Positions 17,440 through 26,291 of a stretch of 64,000 nt of DNA are shown here, piece after piece. The notes under the pieces are model-generated. The model saw only the letters and a program-made list of their open reading frames with translations, was not told the origin of the DNA and ran no database searches. The position numbers were made by a program, and so were the translations under genes. Every line of letters starts with the position of its first letter. Position 1 is the first letter of the stretch. Location of the stretch: the NCBI GenBank assembly GCA_009845995.1, contig VXYK01000055.1:252721-316720 (forward strand), written 5' to 3'. The stretch comes from Acidimicrobiaceae bacterium (GTDB lineage Bacteria; Actinomycetota; Acidimicrobiia; Acidimicrobiales; Aldehydirespiratoraceae).

Positions 17440-18540
17440 ATGGCGATGCGGCATCGACTCTTGAATGCGAGTTTGGCGATTTCCCTCGTTGGCGCCGCAG
17501 TTTCATGCGGTTCGGAGTCGTCCTCCGAACCGACGCCGACTGCTGAAATTGCAACTAGTGCATCGTCGACGACCAGCGTTTCGCCAACGACAACAGAGGC
17601 CGCTCCTTCGAAGACGAGCACAACGACGACCGCCACGCCAAAGACGACCACCACAACGACGACTACCACCATTGCGCCCGAACCTCGGTCGGGCCGTCCC
17701 TACGGCGTAACGACCAGTCAGATCACATTCGTCGACCCGACCCGCCCAACGCCGGCCACCGCTTATCTGGCGGGCACTGAGGAACGGACCGTTGAAGTGT
17801 GGTTAACGTTGCCCGACACACACGATGCCGTCCCGCTAATCATCTATTCCCACGGAATGTCCGGTCACGCCCGCAAATTCGAGGATCTGCACAGAGTCTG
17901 GGCTGAAGCCGGTTACGCGGTGGCCGCGCCGGTCTTTCCGCTGAGCAACGATGGTGTCGAGGGTTCATGGGGCAATGTCCACGATGTGCCCAACCAGCCT
18001 GGCGACGTCTCTTTCGTCCTTGATGAGTTGCTGGCACTCTCAGCTGATGAGTCCTCAGAGTTCGCGGGGCGGTTTGATGCGGGTCGTCTCGGAGCTTCAG
18101 GGTTGTCGGCTGGTGGTTTCACGACCTATGACATCGCGGTCGACGCCGAATGGCGCGATCAGCGTTTTACAGCCGCGGTGGTCATGTCTGGTCTGCTCAA
18201 CCGAAACGCTGATCTATTCGATCCGGCCGATGACTTCCCGGTCTTGATAATCCATGGGGATCAAGATCCGCTGATCGGCGTCGAGCAGGCACAGATCGCG
18301 TATCGCTCAATGACTGCTCCGCGATATCTCATCGTTCTGCTCGGCGGAGGTCATGCCAGCCCGTACGAGGATGGGCCGGCGACGTTCGAGGAGAAGATCC
18401 CCGGTCACGACGAGTTGATCTACGCCTCCACGGTGGCTTTCTGGGATCGCTACCTGCTCGATATCGAAGAGGCCGAAGCCGAGTTGCTCCGCGCCGCGAC
18501 TCAAGACGGCCTGAGCGCTGTGCAATCCGACAACGGCTAG
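17440..18540 (+). CDS. Lipoprotein alpha/beta-hydrolase (PAF-acetylhydrolase/dienelactone-hydrolase-like)
   Basis: About 366 residues. Lipoprotein signal peptide ends in LVGAAVSC, followed by a 55-residue Ser/Thr-rich stalk with long threonine runs, then an alpha/beta-hydrolase domain. Oxyanion region PLIIYSHGMSGHARKF, nucleophile GLSAGG (GxSxG), acid in HGDQDPLIG and histidine in LLGGGHASPY. Resembles bacterial PAF-acetylhydrolase-like esterases anchored on the cell surface. GTG at 17437, ATG 17440 and ATG 17446 are all usable starts. Divergent from the sulfatase across an 86-bp gap, so a shared promoter region is possible. Confidence 0.88.
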   Translation: MAMRHRLLNASLAISLVGAAVSCGSESSSEPTPTAEIATSASSTTSVSPTTTEAAPSKTSTTTTATPKTTTTTTTTTIAPEPRSGRPYGVTTSQITFVDPTRPTPATAYLAGTEERTVEVWLTLPDTHDAVPLIIYSHGMSGHARKFEDLHRVWAEAGYAVAAPVFPLSNDGVEGSWGNVHDVPNQPGDVSFVLDELLALSADESSEFAGRFDAGRLGASGLSAGGFTTYDIAVDAEWRDQRFTAAVVMSGLLNRNADLFDPADDFPVLIIHGDQDPLIGVEQAQIAYRSMTAPRYLIVLLGGGHASPYEDGPATFEEKIPGHDELIYASTVAFWDRYLLDIEEAEAELLRAATQDGLSAVQSDNG

Positions 18541-18547
18541 CGCTCCG

Positions 18548-19453
18548 CTAGCTCCAGTCGAAGGTCGTGTGGGGGAGTCGGCCCCAGCCTTGTTGGCCGA
18601 GAGCACGCATTCTCGTGCCCAGATCGGCCATCTGAGATGCATACAGGTCGGTACCAGTGTGGTTCCATTTGCCGTGCCCCGGGAAGACCCACTCCACATT
18701 CAAGTCCGCGAGGGCATCCATACTGTCGGCGAGAGCTGTCCACGAGTACCAGGTCTGCTTTGGAAAGACATCAAGTCCTCCTCGACGATGATTCCAGAAA
18801 AGCGCGTCGCCCGTGAAGAGCCATTTTTCATCGACGTGGTACGCCACGTGGCCCTTTGTGTGACCGGGAATGTGTATTGAGGTGACTCCGTCGTCCACTT
18901 GCTCATCACCAGTAGTGATGTCGGTGGCCCAGGGTGCCGCGTCGGCGTCGTCGCGATGGATCCACACTCGGGCACCGTAGCGTTCAGCCCACTTGTCGGC
19001 GTCCGCCACGTCGTCTCGGTGCGAGAGCAATACGTGTTTGATCCCTCCAAGATTGTCGACAGCGTCGGTTAGAGCCCGCGTATAGCGCGGTGAGTCGACC
19101 ATGAGGTTCCCGGCGGGCCGGGTGGCGAGGTAGGAGTGTCCGCCGAAGGAACTCGGAGCATTGTGGCCCAGCGCATAGACCCCGGCGGTGAGTTCGAACG
19201 GAAAGACGTCAGCCGGTGGGCGGGGAGCCTCTCGGTTGCCTATCGACTTGGTGGGGCATGCCACCGACGCCCGCCAGAGCTCAGCGGTTTCTTCTGGTGT
19301 CTGAGGCTGGCGGACAAGGACCGACCTGCCCTCGGAATCCATGCCGACGAGGTCTGGAGCCCAGTGCCGAGCCACATCACAGCCGATGCAACGAGTGTCG
19401 ACAAACCAAGAACCAGCAACGTTGTCAGGATGAGCCTGGTCTAATCGTGCCAT
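18548..19453 (-). CDS. MBL-fold hydrolase with N-terminal ferredoxin-like domain
   Basis: 301 residues from the Met at 19453 (MARLDQAHPDNV). Residues 1-75 form a ferredoxin-like module with a CIGC pair and a later ACPTKSIG, three candidate cluster ligands in all. The rest is a metallo-beta-lactamase fold: LLSHRDDVADADKWAERY replaces the usual HxHxDH, followed by HIPGHTKGHVAYH, LFTGDAL and VFPGHGKWN. The HRDDVADA variant is seen in plant and bacterial ferredoxin-MBL fusions whose substrate is unknown. The frame extends to 19594 but without conserved sequence. It converges with the lipoprotein hydrolase 7 bp away. Confidence 0.87.
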   Translation of the reverse strand: MARLDQAHPDNVAGSWFVDTRCIGCDVARHWAPDLVGMDSEGRSVLVRQPQTPEETAELWRASVACPTKSIGNREAPRPPADVFPFELTAGVYALGHNAPSSFGGHSYLATRPAGNLMVDSPRYTRALTDAVDNLGGIKHVLLSHRDDVADADKWAERYGARVWIHRDDADAAPWATDITTGDEQVDDGVTSIHIPGHTKGHVAYHVDEKWLFTGDALFWNHRRGGLDVFPKQTWYSWTALADSMDALADLNVEWVFPGHGKWNHTGTDLYASQMADLGTRMRALGQQGWGRLPHTTFDWS

Positions 19454-19603
19454 TGCCAATTCAATTCGCTTGTCTGGGACGTGAATGTCGGTACGCGGAA
19501 CAACTGAGTTCGTAGGGATCCTCAAGGCGCTTGAGGTGAAGTTTACAGCTGACACGCGCGTCGTGAGATGCTCCCTCGCGATGTCGGCCCACAACGTGCG
19601 TGG

Positions 19604-20386
19604 TCAAGCCTGCCCGTCGGTGAAGCGGGCAACGTTGGCCTTCAACTCGGGAGTGTCGAAAGAGCGATGCTCAGCGCTCACGCACATCTCGAGGAGGCCC
19701 TCGGCTGCACGCTGCAGATGGACATTGATAGCTTTTTTGGTGTCCTGCACAGCTTGGGGAGGGAGTTTTGCCAGGCGCTGAGCGAAAGCGAGAGCGTAGG
19801 CGAGTCCTTCACCATCGGGAACCACATGATTGGCCAAGCCAAGCCGATGGGCCTCTTTAGCAGGTATGCGATCACCGGTGAGGATGTACTCCTTGGCTGA
19901 CAGCAAACTCGTGGCGAGGGGCCAAGTGATGGCACCACCGTCTCCAGCGACCAGTCCGACCGGAACGTGCGGGTCGGCGAGGTAGGCGCTCTCCTCGATG
20001 AATACAGTGTCGCTGAGCATCGCCAGACTGCAGCCGAGACCCACAGCGGGTCCGTTGACTGCTGCAACAAGCGGGAGGCGGAAGCTGATCATGTCACTCA
20101 TGATTCGAGCACTCTCATCCAGAACTTGGTTACGTATTCCGAGATCTTCAGACATCAGCTGCAGCAAACCCATGTCTCCTCCCGCGGTGAATGCGCGGCC
20201 TTCGCCGGTGATCACGACTGCGCGCGCCTCGCGGTCGCTGTCGAGTTCTTGCCATATGTCGGTGAGCGCGGTGTGGAGCGCCTCATTGATCGCGTTGAGT
20301 GCCCGAGGACGGTTCAAGCGAACGACTCGCACCGGACCGTCCTCGCTGACGGTCAACACATCACCAGCTGTTGATTCTGCGCTCAT
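19604..20386 (-). CDS. Enoyl-CoA hydratase/isomerase family protein
   Basis: 260-residue crotonase-fold protein: RVVRLNRPRALNAINEAL, then VVITGEGRAFTAGGDMGLLQ (oxyanion-hole strand), LVAAVNGPAVGLGCSLAML and a C-terminal FTDGQA typical of the family. Probably a beta-oxidation hydratase, although the catalytic Glu pair is not cleanly conserved (SAYLADPHVPVGLVAGDGG), so isomerase or other crotonase chemistry is possible. Start 20386 has an AGGAGAC ribosome-binding site; a perfect 18-bp palindrome lies immediately upstream and overlaps it, suggesting tight regulation. Confidence 0.9.
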   Translation of the reverse strand: MSAESTAGDVLTVSEDGPVRVVRLNRPRALNAINEALHTALTDIWQELDSDREARAVVITGEGRAFTAGGDMGLLQLMSEDLGIRNQVLDESARIMSDMISFRLPLVAAVNGPAVGLGCSLAMLSDTVFIEESAYLADPHVPVGLVAGDGGAITWPLATSLLSAKEYILTGDRIPAKEAHRLGLANHVVPDGEGLAYALAFAQRLAKLPPQAVQDTKKAINVHLQRAAEGLLEMCVSAEHRSFDTPELKANVARFTDGQA

Positions 20387-20395
20387 TGCAGTCTC

Positions 20396-20413
20396 CTCGT
20401 TGGAACCAACGAG
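20396..20413. promoter_or_regulatory. 18-bp palindrome at the enoyl-CoA hydratase ribosome-binding site
   Basis: CTCGTTGG-AA-CCAACGAG: perfect 8-bp arms with a 2-bp centre, ending 9 bp before the hydratase ATG and abutting its GAGGAG on the minus strand. It has the geometry of a TetR- or FadR-like operator; as RNA it could also fold next to the ribosome-binding site. No regulator gene is adjacent. Confidence 0.55.
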
Positions 20414-20429
20414 TCTGACATAGGAACTC

Positions 20430-20446
20430 CGAATGCAAGACATTCG
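20430..20446. promoter_or_regulatory. Second inverted repeat upstream of enoyl-CoA hydratase
   Basis: CGAATG-CAAGA-CATTCG: perfect 6-bp arms around a 5-bp centre, 17 bp from the first palindrome in the 87-bp gap between pfk stop and the hydratase start. Different sequence from its neighbour, so it is a separate candidate operator or a weak hairpin after pfk. Confidence 0.35.
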
Positions 20447-20473
20447 CAGAAACAGTCAATCGGAGGTCCGCGG

Positions 20474-21622
20474 TCAGTACAGGAACATAGGTTTACCAGC
20501 CACGTGGCGGAGCAATGGCCGGTACTGCTCGATGTCGTAGAGTTCGTCGACATCTACACGTCTGGCGCCTTCACCAGTCACCGCAACCGAAACGTTCGTG
20601 TAGACACCGCCCTGCAACGCAACCATCCGCCCAGAGACCCCCTCAAGGGCGAGGTTCGATGCCATCACCGCATAGTTGGATGCGACCATGAGATCGAGGC
20701 TGTCCGGCCGTCCCGAACGCATCAGATAGGCGACTTCCTGCAAGATGATGCCCTCACCGGTGCGCTCGGTCAGCAAAGCACCGGTCGTTGCGCCGATTCC
20801 GCCAAGCTTGCGGTGCCCATAAGCATCTGCTTCGCCCGACAGGTGAATCTCACCGCCTTCGATAGAGGCACCTTCGGAAACCGTCACCATCGCGTAGTTC
20901 GAGGGGTTGTCGGACTTGTCCTTCATCACGAGCTCGGCCAACTTGTCGATGTCGAACGGGACCTCTGATATCAAAGCCCGGTCCACACCGGCGAGGTAAG
21001 CGGTGATCAACGAAGTCTCACCGGAATACCGACCAAACAGCTCGATCACCGCGATCCGCTCGTGGGAACCGGTGCTGGTTCGCAGGTTGTGTATGAACTC
21101 AACTCCCCGGCTGATCGCGGTGGAGAAACCGATGCAGTAGTCCGTTCCGTGCACATCGTTGTCCATGGTCTTCGGAATGGCGATTACAGGCACGCCTTCG
21201 TTGTGCATTCTCAAGGCGTACGACAAAGTGTCGTCGCCGCCGATCGCTATCAGCGCGTCAACACCGAGCGCCTCCAACACTGCCACCACGTTCGGCGTCA
21301 GATCGTGGGGTCCGTCTCCTTGATGTTGGGAGCGCAAGAACGGCGGAACGTCTGCGCTTGAGACTTTTCCTGGGTTCGAGCGAGAAGTGTGCAGAAAAGT
21401 GCCGCCGGTCCGATCGATCTTGCGGACTACTCCCGGTGTCAAGACCATCGTGTTGGCGACGAGCGATGCCTCGTCATTAGGATCCGCGTTAACCAACCCG
21501 CCCCAGCCTCGGCGTATACCGACCACCTCGGAGCCGCTCTCGCAGATCCGGTTTACAGCAGTTTTCAGACAGGGATTCAGACCCGGGACATCGCCTCCGC
21601 CCGTCAGCACAGCGATTTTCAT
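20474..21622 (-). CDS. pfkA: 6-phosphofructokinase, predicted pyrophosphate-dependent
   Basis: 382-residue PfkA-family enzyme acting on fructose 6-phosphate. Motifs: [58 protein letters not shown]. Two diagnostic positions match the PPi-dependent type: Asp131 after GGD (Gly in ATP enzymes) and Lys151 in PKTMDND (Gly in ATP enzymes). So pyrophosphate, not ATP, is the likely phosphoryl donor and the reaction would be reversible. Start 21622 has GGGAGGTAA upstream. Divergent from glgB; a CRP-type site lies between. Confidence 0.9.
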   Translation of the reverse strand: MKIAVLTGGGDVPGLNPCLKTAVNRICESGSEVVGIRRGWGGLVNADPNDEASLVANTMVLTPGVVRKIDRTGGTFLHTSRSNPGKVSSADVPPFLRSQHQGDGPHDLTPNVVAVLEALGVDALIAIGGDDTLSYALRMHNEGVPVIAIPKTMDNDVHGTDYCIGFSTAISRGVEFIHNLRTSTGSHERIAVIELFGRYSGETSLITAYLAGVDRALISEVPFDIDKLAELVMKDKSDNPSNYAMVTVSEGASIEGGEIHLSGEADAYGHRKLGGIGATTGALLTERTGEGIILQEVAYLMRSGRPDSLDLMVASNYAVMASNLALEGVSGRMVALQGGVYTNVSVAVTGEGARRVDVDELYDIEQYRPLLRHVAGKPMFLY

Positions 21623-21678
21623 CTGATTACCTCCCAAACCCTGAACGTGGACGACAACCGAAGCATGTTATCTTCGCC

Positions 21679-21694
21679 TGTGATGTCTCTCACA
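21679..21694. promoter_or_regulatory. CRP/cAMP-receptor-type binding site between pfk and glgB
   Basis: TGTGATGTCTCTCACA matches the CRP/GlxR consensus TGTGA-N6-TCACA exactly, embedded in CTGTGA/TCACAG arms. It lies 57 bp upstream of pfk and 59 bp upstream of glgB in the divergent gap, a sensible place for carbon-responsive control of glycolysis and glycogen synthesis. An identical consensus with different centre occurs at 49356-49371. Confidence 0.65.
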
Positions 21695-21753
21695 GAAACG
21701 CCCAGGTTGGATCTTCTATTGAGGCCCAACGGCTCCTTTGCAGAGCCGACTCC

Positions 21754-23637
21754 ATGAGCGAACTCGCCAGAGACTTCACCTCAGAGGATGCCTGGTCGTT
21801 CAACGCTGGAACGCACCTGTCCGCATACGAAGTACTCGGAGCCCATCGCTCAGCTGGATCAGTCACGTTTCGGGTCTGGGCCCCGAACGCGCGCTCCGTG
21901 CACGTCATCGGCGACTTCAACGATTGGCAGACCCGCAGCGAATATTCACTTGCCCCCGACCCGTCCGGAGTTTGGCGAGGGAATTTCGAAGTTGACGCGG
22001 GTCAGCGCTACAAGTACCGAATTCAACCGACCGAAGGCGCTGCTTTCGACAAAGCCGACCCTTTCGGCTTCGCATTCGAGGAGGCCCCGCGAACAGCATC
22101 AATCATCTGTGACCTCAGCTACGACTGGGGAGATGGGGACTGGATGGCCAACCGCGGACCGCGTCTAGCCCTCGACGCGCCAGTTTCTATCTACGAACTG
22201 CACCTCGGTTCTTGGCGTTACGAGCCCGGCGGGTACCGCGCCATCGGCAAGCAGTTGGCCGAATATGCAACTGAAATGGGTTTCACCCATGTTGAGTTGC
22301 TGCCCGTGACCGAGCACCCGTTCTATGGCTCTTGGGGGTACCAGACAACCGGATACTTCGCACCGACGGCGCGCTACGGCAGCCCGGTCGACTGCATGGC
22401 GCTGATCGACCTGTTGCACCAGGCCGGAATCGGAGTGATTCTCGATTGGGTGCCGTCGCACTTCCCGACCGATGCGCACGGCCTCGCCACCTTCGACGGA
22501 ACGCATCTGTACGAGCACGCAGACCCTCGAATGGGTTTTCATCCCGACTGGAACAGCTGCATCTTCAACTATGATCGCAACGAGGTCCGCAGCTTCCTGC
22601 TCTCGAGCGCTCACTTCTGGGCGAACTATTACCACGTTGATGCAATCCGGGTCGACGCGGTGGCCTCGATGCTGTATCGCGACTACTCGCGTGCCGAAGG
22701 GGAATGGATCCCCAACGAGCACGGAGGCAACGAGAACCTCGGGGCGGTGAGCTTCCTACAGGAACTCAACCGATCGTTGTACGACAAGCACCCCGATATC
22801 CAGGTCATCGCCGAAGAATCGACTGCCTGGGGCGGAGTCACCACGCCGGTGGACCAGGGAGGGCTAGGTTTCGGATACAAGTGGGACATGGGTTGGATGC
22901 ACGACACCCTCCAGTACGTGGCGCGCGAACCGATCCATCGCCGTTACCACCACGAAGAGTTGACCTTCCGGGCCGAGTACCAGACCTCGGAGAACTTCTT
23001 GGTACCGCTTTCCCATGATGAGGTAGTTCATGGCAAGGGCTCCCTGTTGGCGAAGATGCCGGGCGACGATTGGCAAAAACGCGCGAATCTCCGGCTGCTG
23101 CTGGGCTATCAGTGGACGATCCCCGGCAAGAAACTGTTGTTCATGGGATGCGAGTTCGCAGTGGCGGGGGAGTGGAACCACGAATCTGAGCTGGATTGGC
23201 CAAGCCTCGCCGATCCCAACAAAGCGCGGCTGAAGGATTTCGTGGCAGCTCTTAACGACGTCTACCGCTCACATCCGGCGTTATGGCGCGATGACTGTAC
23301 GGCTGACGGGTTCGCGTGGGTCATCGGCGATGACAGCTCCAACAGCGTGTACGCGTACCTGCGCGCCGCACTCGACGCAACACCAGTTCTCGTTGTCGCC
23401 AACTTCACGCCCGTTCCTCATGAGCAATACCGGATCGGGGTGCCACTCGCCGGCACTTGGATCCCGGTGCTCGACTCCGATGCTGTCGAGTTCGGTGGCA
23501 GCGGTGTGCTCAACGCCAACCGTGAAACCGAACCAGTCCAGAGCCACGGCTACGACCAGTCGATTGCGATCACCCTCGGACCGCTGGCCATCAGCCTGTT
23601 CACCCTCGACACCAGCACCTCACACAGCAACGAGTAG
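21754..23637 (+). CDS. glgB: 1,4-alpha-glucan branching enzyme
   Basis: 627 residues, GH13. Makes alpha-1,6 branches in glycogen. N-terminal CBM48-like domain (RVWAPNARSVHVIGDFNDW), then the barrel with HVELLPVTEHPFYGSWGYQ, DWVPSHFPTDAHGL, the nucleophile in VDAIRVDAVASMLYRDY, the acid in VIAEESTAWGGVT and the LPLSHDEVVHGKGSL-type motif (VPLSHDEVVHGK). Shorter than E. coli GlgB by loss of the extra N1 module, common in Actinomycetota and others. Followed after 16 bp by glgC. Confidence 0.96.
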   Translation: MSELARDFTSEDAWSFNAGTHLSAYEVLGAHRSAGSVTFRVWAPNARSVHVIGDFNDWQTRSEYSLAPDPSGVWRGNFEVDAGQRYKYRIQPTEGAAFDKADPFGFAFEEAPRTASIICDLSYDWGDGDWMANRGPRLALDAPVSIYELHLGSWRYEPGGYRAIGKQLAEYATEMGFTHVELLPVTEHPFYGSWGYQTTGYFAPTARYGSPVDCMALIDLLHQAGIGVILDWVPSHFPTDAHGLATFDGTHLYEHADPRMGFHPDWNSCIFNYDRNEVRSFLLSSAHFWANYYHVDAIRVDAVASMLYRDYSRAEGEWIPNEHGGNENLGAVSFLQELNRSLYDKHPDIQVIAEESTAWGGVTTPVDQGGLGFGYKWDMGWMHDTLQYVAREPIHRRYHHEELTFRAEYQTSENFLVPLSHDEVVHGKGSLLAKMPGDDWQKRANLRLLLGYQWTIPGKKLLFMGCEFAVAGEWNHESELDWPSLADPNKARLKDFVAALNDVYRSHPALWRDDCTADGFAWVIGDDSSNSVYAYLRAALDATPVLVVANFTPVPHEQYRIGVPLAGTWIPVLDSDAVEFGGSGVLNANRETEPVQSHGYDQSIAITLGPLAISLFTLDTSTSHSNE

Positions 23638-23653
23638 CGTCAGGAGTAGACCC

Positions 23654-24901
23654 GTGTACCAACAAGATCGTCGCCCCAAGGTCCTCAGCGTCATCCTCGC
23701 TGGCGGTGAAGGCAAACGGCTGGCGCCACTGACCCTCGATCGGGCCAAACCAGCTGTGCCCTTCGGCGGCCACTACCGGCTCATCGACTTCCCGCTCTCC
23801 AATCTGGCTAACGGCGGTTATCGCAAGATTGTCGTGTTGACCCAGTACAAGAGCCACAGCCTTGATGTCCACCTGTCTCTCACCTGGCGTTTGAGCGCGG
23901 TGCTGGGCAACTATGTCACCTCGGTTCCAGCGCAGATGCGTCAAGGACCGCGATGGTTTTTGGGATCAGCCGACGCGCTGTTCCAGAACCTGAACCTTGT
24001 CGACGACGAGAAACCCGACTATGTCTTTGTATTCGGGGCCGACCACATCTACCGGATCGACCCTGTGCAGATGCTGGAGCACCACATTGATTCCGGGGCC
24101 GGCGTGACGGTCGCGGGGATAAGGGTTCCTCGTGACCAATCCGAACAGTTTGGTGTGATCAAACGAGGCAACGCCTCCACCATTACGGCGTTCCTCGAGA
24201 AACCAGAAATCGATCAGGTCCAGGGTCTGGAAGACGACCCCGACAGCATCCTGGCTTCCATGGGCAACTATGTCTTCACCGCCGACACCCTGGTCGAATT
24301 GCTGCACGAAAACGCGAAAGCCGAAACAACTGGTCACGATGTCGGCGGAGACTTGATTCCGATGATGGTCGCCAAGGGCGAGGCATCGGTATACGACTTC
24401 ACCCAGAATCGCGTTCCGGGGCAGATCGGCCGTCCACACTATTGGCGCGATGTCGGAACCATCGACAGCTACTACGAGGCGCACATGGACTTGGTCGGCC
24501 ACGATCCCGCCTTCGACCTCTACAACAGCGACTGGCCGATCTATACCTTGGGTCGCACTCTTCCCCCTGCCAAGATCGACGACCACGGTGACCATGGGCC
24601 ATCCGATGTACGGCGTTCGATCATCAGCAACGGAGCAATAGTGGCAGGGGCATGCGTGTGCGACTCGGTCCTGTCACCCGATGTTGCCATCGCCGCAGGC
24701 GCTGTCGTCGAGAGTTCTGTGTTGTTGGACGGAGTGCAGATCGGCGAAGGCGCACAGGTACGCGGTGTCGTCCTCGACAAGAACGTGGTAGTGCCCCCAG
24801 GAGTCAAGCTGGGCCATGACCTTGAACAGGACCGAGAGCACTACACCGTCTCTGAAGGCGGGGTAGTGGTTCTGGCCAAGGGTCAAACGGTCGTTGTATG
24901 A
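23654..24901 (+). CDS. glgC: Glucose-1-phosphate adenylyltransferase (ADP-glucose pyrophosphorylase)
   Basis: 415 residues. Makes ADP-glucose from glucose 1-phosphate and ATP, the committed step of glycogen synthesis. N-terminal LAGGEGKRLAPLTLDRAKPA, YRLIDFPLSNLANGGY, GSADALFQNL, VFGADHIYRID and, later, the substrate site FLEKPE; the C-terminal third is a left-handed beta-helix of hexapeptide repeats. The real start is GTG at 23654 with CAGGAG upstream; the open frame extends far back inside glgB but is not coding there. Converges with glgA 10 bp away. Confidence 0.96.
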   Translation: MYQQDRRPKVLSVILAGGEGKRLAPLTLDRAKPAVPFGGHYRLIDFPLSNLANGGYRKIVVLTQYKSHSLDVHLSLTWRLSAVLGNYVTSVPAQMRQGPRWFLGSADALFQNLNLVDDEKPDYVFVFGADHIYRIDPVQMLEHHIDSGAGVTVAGIRVPRDQSEQFGVIKRGNASTITAFLEKPEIDQVQGLEDDPDSILASMGNYVFTADTLVELLHENAKAETTGHDVGGDLIPMMVAKGEASVYDFTQNRVPGQIGRPHYWRDVGTIDSYYEAHMDLVGHDPAFDLYNSDWPIYTLGRTLPPAKIDDHGDHGPSDVRRSIISNGAIVAGACVCDSVLSPDVAIAAGAVVESSVLLDGVQIGEGAQVRGVVLDKNVVVPPGVKLGHDLEQDREHYTVSEGGVVVLAKGQTVVV

Positions 24902-24911
24902 GCGAGGGCGA

Positions 24912-26291
24912 TCAAGCGCACCGGTCAAGCAGCTCTTGATACAGCTCGATGTGTTGAGAAGCAGGCTCGTCCCATGACCAGTCGATGGTCATCCCGCGAG
25001 TCTGGATGGCGCGTCGACGATTCGCGTTGCGCAAGGATCGAACCCCCCGGTGGAGGCCGTCAAGGATCCCGCTGACGCTCACATCGGTGACGAAACCGGT
25101 CCCGTCTTTGTGCTCATCAGCATCGACAACAGTGTCGTGCAACCCGCCGACGTCGGTGACCACCGGCAGCGACCCGTAGTTCATCGCTTGCATTTGCGCC
25201 AGACCGCACGGCTCGAATCGGCTCGGCATCACGAACAAATCTGATCCTGCGAACAAGGCGTGGCCCAGCGAGACGTCATACCCCTCGGTGAAGAACACAC
25301 GCTCGGGGTGGTCTGAGGCCAGGTCGTGCAACGCCGCAGCCAATGTCGCATCTCCAGCACCCAACACGGCGAGACGGGCCGGCAAGCGGTCGAGATACCG
25401 CGACGCTTCGAGCAGAAGGTCGATTCCCTTCTGCTCAACTAGACGGGTGACCGTGGCCACGATTGGAGGCTTCGAGTTCGACCAACCAGCGAGTTTCAAG
25501 AGGTGGTCACGACATATTTCACGCCCCGACATATCGCCCGCATCGAACCGGGCTGCGATCTGCGGGTCCGAAGCGGGATTCCAAGTTCCCGTGTCGATCC
25601 CGTTGCGAATCCCCACAAGACGGTCGCCGACAGCTTGCAGACGCTCATGCAAACCCATACCGCCTTCGGGAGTGACGATCTCGCGTGCGTAGTTCGGGCT
25701 GACAGCAATGACTCGATCCGCCAGAGCGATCGCACCCGCCAGGGGATTGCTTCCCTCATACCAGCTGAAGTGGTGCGTCCCGATTGGCAGGTGTTCAAGC
25801 CAGGTCCGCGGCGCGTGTCCTTGATAACCGAGGGTGTGAATGGTGAGAACCGTCGGCGGTGGATCTGGGAGCATCCCCAACGCAGCTGCGCTGTGCCAGT
25901 CGTTGAGATGGAGAATGTCCGGATTGCTGAGTTTAACGAGTTTGGCGATTGCGGCCGAGAACGCCATGAAACGGTGGTCGTTGTCAGGCCAACCCTGTCC
26001 ATTTTCGTCAATGTACGGGTGGGGACGGGCCATGCCGACCACATCGAGTAAGGAGAGGTCTCCGGCGGTGCGATGGCGTCCGCGGCGGACTCGGATGTCT
26101 CCGGTCCACCATGGGGACTCAAGTTCGATTTCAGACTGCTGTTCCAGTCTCACATCACCGTAATCCGGAAGCACGACCTCAACTTCGACTCCCTTGTCGC
26201 GAAGAGACCGAACGAGACCGCTGACAGCCTCGGCCAAACCCCCCACCCGAGCAACCGGGGCCATCTCCGCGGCGGCTAGCAGCACTCTCAT
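24912..26291 (-). CDS. glgA: Glycogen synthase (GT5)
   Basis: 459 residues. Transfers glucose from ADP-glucose to the growing glucan. N-terminal AAEMAPVARVGGLAEAVSGL corresponds to the KxGGL donor site, with Arg in place of the usual Lys; then LPDYGDV, HLNDWHSAALG and the C-terminal MPSRFEPCGLAQMQAMNYG with the conserved E-x7-E type pattern. Start ATG 26291 overlaps the glgX stop as ATGA. The frame reaches 26327 but that overlaps glgX. Third gene of the glgP-glgX-glgA operon. Confidence 0.94.
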   Translation of the reverse strand: MRVLLAAAEMAPVARVGGLAEAVSGLVRSLRDKGVEVEVVLPDYGDVRLEQQSEIELESPWWTGDIRVRRGRHRTAGDLSLLDVVGMARPHPYIDENGQGWPDNDHRFMAFSAAIAKLVKLSNPDILHLNDWHSAAALGMLPDPPPTVLTIHTLGYQGHAPRTWLEHLPIGTHHFSWYEGSNPLAGAIALADRVIAVSPNYAREIVTPEGGMGLHERLQAVGDRLVGIRNGIDTGTWNPASDPQIAARFDAGDMSGREICRDHLLKLAGWSNSKPPIVATVTRLVEQKGIDLLLEASRYLDRLPARLAVLGAGDATLAAALHDLASDHPERVFFTEGYDVSLGHALFAGSDLFVMPSRFEPCGLAQMQAMNYGSLPVVTDVGGLHDTVVDADEHKDGTGFVTDVSVSGILDGLHRGVRSLRNANRRRAIQTRGMTIDWSWDEPASQHIELYQELLDRCA

